From positions 316,538,456-316,602,455 of the forward strand of contig NC_081407.1 in the NCBI RefSeq assembly GCF_030272615.1: a DNA stretch of 64,000 bases, written 5' to 3'. Shown here piece by piece: positions 24,301 to 36,300 of the stretch. Each line of letters starts with the position of its first letter. Within the stretch, counting starts at the first letter, position 1. The notes below the pieces were generated by a model. That model was given only the letters and a program-made list of their open reading frames with translations, searched no databases and was not told where the DNA came from. Both the position numbers and the translations under genes were made by a program. The DNA comes from Cryptomeria japonica (taxonomy: Eukaryota; Streptophyta; Pinopsida; Cupressales; Cupressaceae).

Positions 24301-27300
24301 CTTCGGAGCGAGTTTAAACTTCATGACTTGCCTTTTGGGAGCGATTTTTCAACTTCATGAGTCAAGGAATTGGAGCGAACTTCATGAATTGCCTCCTTGA
24401 AGCGAAGTTTGCAACTTCATGTTTAAGGGATTAAGAGCGAACTTCATGTCTAGAGGGAATGGAGTGGATTTCACACAAGCACAATGAACTTCATGAGTTT
24501 GAGATCATGAGCGAATTTCATAATTTGGAGAGGAAGAACAAATTTGATGAGCAAGATAAGAGAAACAAACTTCAGGTGCACCCCGTTTTGAGTGGATTTT
24601 GCAACTTCATGAGCTACTAGTTTGAAGAGATTTTACTACTTCATGAGTTGTAGGATGGGAGCGAACTTCATAAGTTCAAGGTGTGGAGTGAATTTTCTAC
24701 AATGGTAAACTTCATGACTTAGAAGATTGGAGCGAATTTCATGAATAAGCAAGGTGATTGAAACAAGTTGCAAGTACTCCATCTAGAGCAATCTTCATCT
24801 TCAAGCCTACACAAGCAAATCTCAACTTCATGAACTTCACAAGTTCAACATGCAAGAGTAAACTTCATGATTTGCCCTACATGAGCAAACTTCACAATTT
24901 GAAGGGTATAAGCGAAGTTCAAGAAAATGAAGAAGATTAAGGCAAGGGAAACTTAATGAACACCAAGGAAAGAATACACTTAAAGAGCTCCTCTCTAAGA
25001 GCGAAAATCAACTTCAAGTGCTCCTTCATGAAGGCGAATTCCTTTATATCTTCTAATCAAACCTACAAAACACTTAAAATCAAGGAATATATCAAGCTAA
25101 GGAGACCTATCAAATTTATATATTATGTATTTGATATCATGTTTGTTTTGTTTTTCAAATGGGTGGTGATTGCAAAGCAAAAAGGAGAAAGATTTTAAGA
25201 CCTACACCACCGTCCAAGAGGAATTTCACCGCAACATGGAGACATGAAGAGATCAAAGGAGTACGAAAGAGAAGTTATACAATCACTCCAAGGCAAGCAA
25301 GTGAGGATGAAGGAAGGACTCAGTTACCTCAATATATCCCATCACTACTACTTCGAACAAGCTTGTAATGTTGAGTATCAAATCTTCCAAGTCTACAAGT
25401 ACGGGTTGAATGTAATGTACCATATGCGTACGACAACACAACCTTCTCCTACAGTCAACACAATTTCCACCCCGTACGGACAACACACGCTCCACCGTAC
25501 AGTCAACTCAAGATGTACCATACGACCAACACCGTACGACCCTCCACCCGTACGCTCAACACAACCTCCATCGTACGACCTCCACCATACGACTAGCAGA
25601 GCCTCCACCATACGACCTCCACTCGTATGCTCCTTGCCTTCCGTACGAACAATTGACTCTCCTGTGCGGAACTAATAATCACGGCCTTGGAAAAATGGTT
25701 CTGTTATGTGCAATATGTTGGACAATATAATTAGTGTAACACAAATGAACACACCAAGCAAGTAGAAATTCAAATTCAATAATGATAACACTTCAGATTA
25801 CAAAAACCTTAGACTGAGGGCAAAGTAGAGTAGGGTGAGGATTTACTCCCACTGAAACTACGGATGCCAAGTAGGGAGGATCTTCCACCTCCGAAATGGC
25901 AGATGACTGAACTCCAACTAGAATTCGCACACACAGAGAAAACACCAAATTCACATGCCTACAACAATGACTAACTCGGCCATATATATGGCTTCGAGGA
26001 AACTTCTCGAAGGATTACAAAAAGAGCCAACATAGCCAAAATGTTACTGCCAAAAGTAAAAAGGGCCCGAGATATAATAAATTTAACTTTCAGGGCCATA
26101 CACACACAATTATTAAATTATTTCATAATATCGGGGACATTACAATCCTCCCTATCGGAGAATTGCTTGCCCTCAAGCAATTGGAGACTCAGATGCTACA
26201 GAATCTGCTCGCTTTCCCAAGTGGAATCCTCGATCGATAGATCATTCCATCACACGAGGAATTCCTTGACTGTGCGCGACCTCAACTTCTTCTCTCTGAG
26301 GTCAATGATCTTTGTCGGTTCCAAAATTAGTTTCCCTTCTTCGTCAATGGGTGGCAGGACCTTCGACACTATGACATGCTGCCCAACGGCCTTCTTGAGG
26401 CATGACACATGAAAAACATTGTGAATCTGACTCCCCTTAGGAAGTTCCAACTCATAGGCAACTTCGCCCACCCTCCAAACCACTCTGTAGGGTCCATAGA
26501 AATGCGGCTTTAACTTCTCCTTACCACATATCCTCAAGAATGATTTTCTATACAATTGAAGCCGGAGGTATACCAGATCGCCAACCTCAAAACTCTGCTC
26601 AATCCGGTGTCGATCAACATACATCTTCTGTTGGTTCAGAGCCCTCTACAGTTTATCCTTGAGAGATCTCAGGATGTCCAAACTCCCCTGTAACTAATCT
26701 TTGGCCCTTGGTGCGCGACTATCACCCAATGCCAGATCCACGAAAGACGAAGGTTCATAGCCATACAGTGCTTTGAAGGGTGCCATACCTATCGACATGT
26801 GGTAGGTGGTGTTGTAACAATGTTCACCCAAATGTAACCAATGAACTCATGTCTTCTATTGTGCCGAGACATAGTTCCTGAGATAACCCTCCAGCCATTT
26901 GTTTGTGATCTTTGTTTGTCCATTTGTCTGCGGATGGTAGCTCGTGCTTGGCAACAACTCAGTTCCTGCCAACCGAAATAACTCCATCCAAAAGGTGCTC
27001 AAGAAGCGGCTATCCCTGTCACTCACTATTTTCCACGGAAGACCATGCAAGTAGAATACCTCCCAGAAGAACAACTCGGCCACTTGAGATGCCTAGTATC
27101 CAGTGGAGATGGCAAAGAAATGGGCATACTTGGTCAAACAATCTACCACAACTAAGATGCAATCCTTTCCTTGCACCTTGGGAAGCTCAGTAATGAAATC
27201 CATTGAGATGCTATCCCACTTCTGGTCGGGGATTGGCAACAGCTGAAGCAGCCCACCAAGTAAGGTGTGCTTGGATTTGTTCTACTGGCAGGTGGAGCAT

Positions 27301-30300
27301 TCTCGCACATACTGCAGAATGTCATTCTTAAGGCCCTTCCAAGAGAACCTTTCTCGGATTTGTCGGTAGGTTTTCAGGTATCCTGGGTGTCCGACCAAGG
27401 GTGAGTCATGTATTTCTTTTAGAATTTTTTCCTTCATCTTGGACTCCGGCACCAAATAAATTTTATCCTTGTAGTAAATGATGTTGTCGACCACCTTGTA
27501 TCTGTCATCCTGCACTTGACCATCCACCAACTTGCACGCAAATGTATTCTTGGAATATTCAGCCAACAGATGTTCCTTCCAATCCACTGAAATCTGGGAT
27601 AGAGAACATATGGCAAGCCTTCTTGACAGAAAATCGGCCACCACATTATTCTTGCCCTTCACATACTTAATGTCAAAATCAAATGCCTGGATTTTGCTCA
27701 CCCAATTCTGTTGTCGTTCGTTCAAATCCCTCTGCTCCAAGAAATATCGCAAGCTGTTGTGGTTTGTCCGCACAACAAACTTTGCCCCGACGAAGTACTG
27801 CCGAAACTTCGTCAGTGCATGCACAATGGCAAGCATCTCCTTGTCGTAGATGGAGTATAGTCGCTCTGCTCCTGAGAGCTTCCAGCTCTCGAATGCGATG
27901 GGGTGACAGTTTTGCATCAACACCGCTCCAATGCCTTCACCCAAGGCATCACACTCCAAGATGAAAGAGCGAGTGAAGTCCAGTAGTGCCAGAACCGGAC
28001 ATGTACTCATAACTTCTTTCAACTTGTCGAAAGTTTGTTGGGCCTGCGCATCCCAGTGGAAGGATCCTCTCTTCATCAAATCTGTTAGTGGTGCACCAAT
28101 CTGTGAAAATCCCTTCACGAACTTTCTATAATAACTGCACAATCCAAGAAATCCACGCAGCCCCGAAAGAGTCTTGGGAGGCGGCCAATCCAGAATGGCT
28201 TGAATTTTCCCTTGATGTACTTGAACCCCACAGGCACTGAGGATGTGTCCCAAGTACAATATCTTCGTCATTCCAAATTCGCATTTGGACCTCTTGGCAA
28301 ACAATGATTGTGACTCCATTATTTCCAAAACTTCGTCCAAATGCCTCAGATGTTCCTCCCACGTTTTGTTGTAGATGAGTATGTCATCAAAAAACACCAA
28401 CAGGAACTTGCGCAGTTGCTTGTTGAAGATGTGGTTCATGCACGACTAGAAAGTGGCCGGAGCATTGGTTAATCCAAACGACATGACCAAGAACTCATAG
28501 TGTCCATAATGGAAACGAAAGGATGTCTTCTCCACATCTTGCTCCCTCATGCGGATCTGGTGGTAGCCGAAGCGGAGATCATTTTTGGAGAAATAAACTG
28601 CGCCGTGTAGTTCGTCCAACAACTCATCGATCCTGGGGATGGGGTTATCTATTCTTGATAGTCTTTTTGTTTAATGCACGGTAATCCACGCACATCCGGA
28701 GGGATCCATCCTTCTTCTTTACTAACACTACTGACGACGCAAAGGGACTAGAACTGGGCCCGATCCATCCTTTGTCGAGGAGTTCCTGGATCATCTTCTC
28801 TATTTCATCCTTAAACTTCTTAGGATGGTGGTAGGGTGTGGTAATAACGGGTTTGGCTCCTTCCTCCAACTCGATGGTGTGCTCAAAGCCACGATGTGGT
28901 GGTATGCCTAGTGGGATGTCAGCGAATACCATGTTGTGATTATCCAACACCGACTGAAGCTCCTCGTTCTGGTAGTGAGATTTTTGCCCTCTCACAGGTT
29001 CTGTCGAGATCAAACAATGTGCTGCCCAAAGGACTTCATCATGTTTGAAAAGGGCTTCCATTCGTTTGGCCAAAATCTCCCTCGGGTCGTCATTCGAAAT
29101 TCCTCTGAGAACCACCTTCCTGCCATCCACCTCGAATGAGAACTCCATCTTTTTGAAGCTCTGCGTGTACTAGTCGAGTGTCTCCATCCATTGAAGCTCT
29201 GTGTGTAATTTTCCATGGTGATGCTCAGTTGCGGAATCAGGTGAGTGCATGATAGGAGATTTCCTCTCGCCACCTTGACATCGAACCCTTCATGCTCTTT
29301 TGTATGCAAACCCCTTCGAGTGATGAGTGATGAGTTTATGAAGTTGAGCGAGGCCCCATTGTTGAGCATGACTAGAACTCGTTGCCCTTGAAGCGTACCA
29401 CGTACCCTAAACACACTACACCTTGGGGTACTAGCCAATGTGGCAATGACGCCTCCCCTCTGTACCAATGTGGAAATTATCTCCGCCTATCCTGTTTCTT
29501 CTATAGACTCTTCCTTTGGTGGCTCACTTTCTTCAAGTTCCTCCTCGCCATCAGACATGACCTCAATATAATGAATCTTTCCTTTGCCCAAGCATCAGTG
29601 CCCTGACTCCCACGGCTCCTTGCAGGTGAAACAAAGCTTCCTCCTTCTAAGCTCTTGTTTTGTGGCCTCATCCAATGACAACTTCTTCAAAAAGGTTTTG
29701 GTATCCTTCTCCTTTGGGGCGAAGGGTGGTTTGGCATGTGGATAGTTTCTGGAGGAAGAAGATGTCGCCATGTCACGCGCCTTCTTAATTGCTTCCGTGA
29801 GCATATTGGGGTTGAACCCTTTCACCCAACCCTTTAGCGGTTCCATCAACCCATCCATGAATAAAACCACCAATCTTCTCTCCGAGATATCTGTCACCAA
29901 CGCGGACAGTCTCTGGAATTATGTAATGTAACTATCTACTGGTCCAAATTGCTTTAGTTGAGCCAGCTCTTTGAAGTTGAGTTTTGGATCTCTTCCATCA
30001 ACACGGTCTATGAGCCTCTCTGTGAATTCAGCATATGAAGTTATCTGATCATGGCCGAGGGTAACCATTCCATGATGCTACCATTCGTGAGCAACTCCTT
30101 CAGGTGAAGTGCAGCAAATTTTGATAGCTTCATCTTCAGGCATCGAGTTAAGTTCGAAATAGGTATCCGCTCCAAGTATCTCACCTCTCTCTCTCTTAGG
30201 CTCCAAGTATCTCACCCATCCTACCCTACCCCTCCCTCTTTATGAACTCTCTCCTTCTCAAGTTTTATTTTTTATTTTTAATGTTTAACTTTTAAATATG

Positions 30301-33300
30301 GCATGCGCCAAATGCCATGATGGGGGCCAAAAAAATTGGCATCTTTTTGGTCCCCCATCTTGGTGTACTTACCCCTATGAAGGTGGGTATCCCAAAATTA
30401 GGATTCTAAGTATTTATTATAGAAAAAAATAACATGATATAATAATAATAAGCTATTACATTTGTAATGTGCATACAAGAAAGTGTCCTCATACAAGAGA
30501 AAGAGGTGGCTATCTAGAGGATACACACCACTAAGAGAAGCAAATGTATAACTAATATCAGATAAAGTACAAACATCTAACGTATATTTAATCGACTAGA
30601 TGTGAATTACGGGTCCTAAAAGGGAAGCAATTAGTTATTAAACCCCATTTAAGCCAATGTCCCCCTTGAGTATGAATTGCCCCTAGTTCATAATGATTAG
30701 TTTGTGTGGATTGCCACTATTTTTAATGAATTCATGTCTTTGTGAATTTTAGTAATACTTTTTTGTTAATTTATAATGGTACACAAAGGGTCATCATAAG
30801 GTGATTGATTTTTGTATGGATTTTAATCTATTTATTTTTTGGTTAATTTATATTAAAAATTGCATCTACTCTATAAATATTTATATAAGAATGAATACGA
30901 TATTCAATTAATTCATTGCTTCATTGCAAAAAATATATAATTATTGTAATGATTTCCATCTTACGTAATTGATTTTTAAAATTGCAAAAAATTTGTGTCC
31001 TCTTTTATATAATCAAACATTTTACTATGGGAAAATAATCTATCTATATCAAAATTATAATGCAATGAAAAAACTATCAAAGATCCACTTGCTAAAGTAG
31101 GCTGAATATGGACTTTGATAGTTCTCATGAAATTTTCGAATTTAACTACCAAATCCTTTTTACTCACTATTAAATATGGTTCACTATATACAAAGTAATT
31201 ATAATTTGTTTTCATCACATCAAATTGTTTATTTTAATTATTTGCAATTTGTTTTGTTTTTTAAATATCAATGTGTTGTGCACATTGACATTTAAGGAGT
31301 CCAAATTATTTTGTGTGCTCAAGTTCAATTATTTTTATCGTCTTTAAATAATTAAAAATATATATTTTGTTTGATTTAACATAATATTTGTCTTACTCTT
31401 TATTTTTTATTGAAAAAGTTTATCAAATCCAAATTAATTTTTAGTACTATAAAAGCATGAACTAAGCTAATACCTCCTTAACTAAAAACTAAAAAAAATG
31501 AACTTAATAAATTTCAACTAATCTTTTATTTTTTATAAATCCTACTTAATTATTAAATGAAAAAATAACATGAATGATATCTTCACTAAATGTACCCACC
31601 TCTCCCATCCGCTCAACAAAATAAAAATAAAGATTATCTGAACTACCTAGGTACATAAGCCAACAGCTAATCTCCATACAAAATGGTACTATAAAAAAAC
31701 TTAAAACATAGTGTTTTTTTTTCGAATTTTTGTATTTTACAGCAAGGGGATGCAGATCATGAAGATTTAGCTACTGAAAATTTCGTGAAATTCTGTTGTG
31801 TTTTGTGGATTTAAAAAATCGTACGAAATGCTATTTTGTGTGGAGATTAGCTGCGTCCCATACATGATAACAAATAGGAGTCGTAATTCAATTCGTATCT
31901 CGAAATACATGTGTACAGAAAGATAAAAATTATATTAAGTGAGATGGAACACACGTGGGATGTACTATTAATAATGTAGATAATAAATGCACGTGTGAGG
32001 ATTGAAACAAATAAATAAATATGAACTAACAAATGAACAACTACTGCAGAGACTTCCAAAAAAAACATGTACCGTGGTAGTCATGCCAACTATTTTAGCC
32101 TTTTTCAACACTTGAAGTTGTCTTCGTTTGCTGATTTCTTCGATGTCCTGACATATTTCGTCGTATGCTTTCTTTGCCTCCTCCACTCTCTTGACTGCTT
32201 TTTGGTAGCTAGTTTGCATAATCAACTGCACCAATATTGCACGATGGGACTCGTTCAGATCCCACGGATTTTCATCCAGCAGCCATTGATAATGTTCAAA
32301 ATCTATCTGCAAAACGAATGTTTCCTTTAAGAATTTCAGTAGAGAAGAACAAGTATTATTTTCTGTAATTGGAACTGGAAGTATAGAGAGTATCTACTCA
32401 CATCGTTTGATACTGTTAAATTTGTATCAAATGCTTGTGATTTGTAAGTGAAGAAATTTTCCTTAAGCCAGAGGCAGTCATTCTTTTTTCGCCCTTTATT
32501 TGATTTTTCATCGGGCTCATCGAAATCTTCTTCTTCCTCGAGCTTAGCTTGCAGAAATTGCTCTACTAATGCGTTGCCGTTATCTTTAATTTCCTCGTCA
32601 AGAATATCAGTATCTGTCTCATCTATAGCACATCTGGTCGTTAGCTGCTTCAGTGCTCCGGACGTTTTCTGACGAGAAAAGCATTCCTGTATCATTTTAA
32701 ATGTTTTCTTATTAGGCATCCAGTTTTTGAGAGTTTGGGAGATGACTTGATATAAATCTTTGGAGTGTTGTGAATCTTCTCCGAGTAAATCTGAAAGAGA
32801 AATGACCTCTTCGGGGATTAATTCAGGAGTGCTATCATGATTTCCTTGTGAAATCATCAGCCTCAATTGAAAATCAGGCATGTGGCGCAATACCGATTCT
32901 AAACTTAAGTCGCGGCTTCCCTGTAGCTGCTTTAGAGCTTCCTCTATTTCTCTTTGAGCGCGCTCTAGCTTTTTGGTGTTGTCAAATAAATCTGGTGTGA
33001 ATTCATCAGATTTGCGTAGTAATGAAAACAAATTGAACCTTTCCAAGGTTGGCTCTGTGCTTCTGCCTCCCACTCTCACGACACCTTCTGGGCAGAACTT
33101 TAAACAAGACAGGAGGAAGTGATCCAAACCCTGGTTCTTGTATGTCACCACCAGTGCAGGCCCCGCGGGCAATGTATCTGCTGATAACGCTATCCGTAAT
33201 ATCCTCACCCCCACAAACGATTTGCCTGTTTGATGGATTGAAACGTGAGGAAAACATTCTTCAATATTTATTTATTTTTGTTGAAAACCAATTCAATTCA

Positions 33301-36300
33301 TCGCATCACAACTAATACAGAGCACAAGAACAGGTTTAGCTCTATTTTTAAGAAAACTCTTATATTCATTACAGAACAGATGTAGAAGAGGTCAATTATG
33401 GGATTGGAAAACTAACAAAATTCTTTTTGGGTTTCTAGTGGTTCCGGTGGTATTTTATAGACGTTAAGTTTGGGGTAGCAACACATCAGCAAATACGCGA
33501 AGACAAATAGAGAGATTACAAAAACACTTAATCACAAATAGTCTGAAGATAAAATCCTTTGTGTTTTATGAGATCATCTTGGCGGAAGTTGGGGTCTCTT
33601 CGGTTGACGCTTCGGCTATGATCCGGTTGTTAACCTACATAAGCAGATTAGAGAATATGGAGCTGCATCAATGGCTCAAAATGGCAGTAGCAGAGGAATT
33701 AGACAGAAGGAAGAGCACGTGGATGAAACAAAACAATAAGTGGATGAGCAAGTGGGGTATTAACATAAAAGAGTGTCTCGATAACAAATGGGGAATAAAG
33801 AAGTACGTGCAAGGAAAATGTGGGCAAGACAACTTGGGAGGAAATGAGCATACTATGTCAAACATTTTAATCCCACATTCAACCATACTCAAAAGAATTA
33901 CATAAGAGCTGAAATAAAATGGAAAGCAAAAAAGTTAATGGTTCAATTGAGAACTAGTTCGCACCAACTCAGATGTGAAACCGGAAGATGGACGATCCTA
34001 AAGAAGAATGGGCAGATAGAAAATGTTGTTACCAAACCCAAGATGTGGTGGAAACGGAGTGGCATTACATTATAGAGTGTTCCACTTACCAGGATATTTG
34101 AAGCAATTACATTGAGACACTAAAAGTGAACATCTTGGCTAACTTGTTTGAGGAAGAAAGGATAACAAAAGTTGATTATTTGATGAAGATACATAGTAGA
34201 AGATCCAAAATACAGAAAGAAAAAGAAATTAAGTAGACAAGGATTGCTGATATCTTCTTCATAATTCCTTTGTACTTATTCGATTTACTGATTATCCGTG
34301 GATCCCATAAACTGTTCAACCTCGTGAATATCATTAAAAACATTCATTAATTCATAAGCAACCAAGCCTCCATGCTATAGATTAAATTTATACGAATTAG
34401 CCCGTAATAGAGATCATGTTAACGGTCACTACTACGATCCATTCCACATAAAGGGCTACATGATCCTGTTAACGCACGACATCCATTCCATCCACAATTT
34501 GACCAAACAGAAAATGTTTGCTATCCAGCCAGGAAATCTGTGCAGTGCAGATAAAAAAAAACTGGTAGCGTTGGCCATGGATAATACTCCAGGGCCTGTG
34601 TGGATTGATTCGTCGCCTGTGCTGTCACCGCCCTGGCACATAAATTCTGGAATCACTTGGTGGATTGGAACCTTTGAAGTGGGATGTGTTTATTTTGGTT
34701 TCGAAATGGCAGTACGGATTGACTGGCACGTGTTTTTTACACTGTCGATTTTACAATAAATGACTGCAATTGACTAACATATCACTATCACGTTATACGA
34801 AAAATCTATTTTGAAACCAGAATTGCCACGACCCTTGAAATGCAAGAGCTTAGAGACAGGCCAGAGCCTTTCTCGCCAGTACACAGGACTCCGAAATTCT
34901 AGGCCGTTTTAGCGGTGTTGTCGGCATCCAACTACATCACGATCCTACCGACTTGCCTGTCCCCAATTTGCATGTCGAAGAATAACCTCGGGTTTGCCAT
35001 GTTAAGAAACACCTTTCTGACACTGTCGGAAACGTTGAAAGCCTGCACAGAACCATAAGACAACCTGCCTTTCACACAAAACGACTTTCTGAAAACCGCT
35101 TACAAGAAACGAGTTTCGACACAAAATAACTACCGTAGTTTTTCGCCGTTAATGGAGGTGGATTCGATAGAAAATAACTAGGTATTGTAAAAAGTTTAAT
35201 AAGAAAGAATGTAATATTTATGTTTATCTATTCCATATTTTTAAGGTGACGTCAATTTTGAAAAGTATTTTTCATCTCTTTATTTATGATGTTTTTCACA
35301 ATAAAGAGGTGTAATGTTAGAGTCCCAACCCAATTATGGTGGATACTAAGCGGTCAATGCCTGAAGAATTGAAATTCTAATTATTCTTCTATTTTATGCT
35401 TTGTTGTCTTGCTGTCCTCGTATAGTGGTACTTAAATGGTGTAATACTTGACTCTTGTTTATTTATATTTTTTAATGTTTTTATGTGTACAAGACATGAA
35501 TGCTTAGGTAAAAGGGATATATATATATATATTTGTTGTTATAATTTTTTTTAATATTTTATATATGTATACAAGATAAGAATTTATTTTTTTTTAAATT
35601 ATATATTTTCTTTTTAATATATTTTTCTTTTTCAATTTGTATATTGTCTCTCTTGTTTCTTATCTCTATTAGATGAGCTAGCACATTATGCTTAACATTT
35701 TAGTCATTTATATACGATTTAGATCTCTAAACAAATGATCAATATATTGAACATAACATACTGAATTTTTAGGTATTTTTGTACAATAAATAGCAATAAA
35801 CAATTATTACAACAATAAAAAGAATACTCAATATTGCTTTAACTTTAATGAAATGTTATATAATATTATATTTTATCAAAATAAAATTAGATGTAGGTGA
35901 GAGGATCTAAAGATGAGTACACTACAACTATGTGTATAGTGATTCATTTTTGGTAACTCAATTATCACTTGTAAAGCTAATATTAGTCATTATATTTGTA
36001 CTGAAAAATAGATAAAAAGTATCTACTTTTACAAGTAACATCAAAGAAACAACTAATCATATGGAGGTGCTTAAGGCAATCAATTATAAATGCCTTGATA
36101 AGCATTTTTTGGTCTAATATGTTTAGGTTATTTTTGGACAACTTGACAAAGATATAATTGATGTAACTAAATCATTGATACCCAAAACTCGAAACAATAA
36201 CTTTGCGCTCTTAACTAAACTACAAAAACATGCTAAAGTTTTCACAAAAATTCAACTTACTATTTAAAAACTTGAATTGTGCTAAATTGTAATGCTAATA

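Larger units (their letters stand above)
25702..30175 (-). mobile_element. Ty3/gypsy chromovirus, 5'-truncated and inactivated
   Basis: On the minus strand the order is partial gag, protease, reverse transcriptase, RNase H, integrase, chromodomain-type C-terminus, a purine tract and one LTR (25702-26144). This is the Ty3/gypsy order with a chromodomain after integrase. The 5' LTR and the start of gag are missing; recognisable sequence stops near 30170. Frameshifts and stops break the polyprotein, and several catalytic acidic residues are changed. It lies inside intron 3 in the same orientation as the host gene. Confidence 0.9.

Noticed and set aside
25244-25675. 143-residue Pro/Thr-rich frame
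   Set aside because: It is the CGTACG minisatellite read in one frame; the opposite strand is open too for the same reason.
29010-29468. Second part of the protease frame beyond the RT start
   Set aside because: From about 29148 leftward the RT frame carries the conserved residues; this frame is an overlap after a frameshift.
34460-34759. 99-residue plus-strand frame
   Set aside because: It lies opposite the cyclophilin pseudogene and has no similarity of its own.
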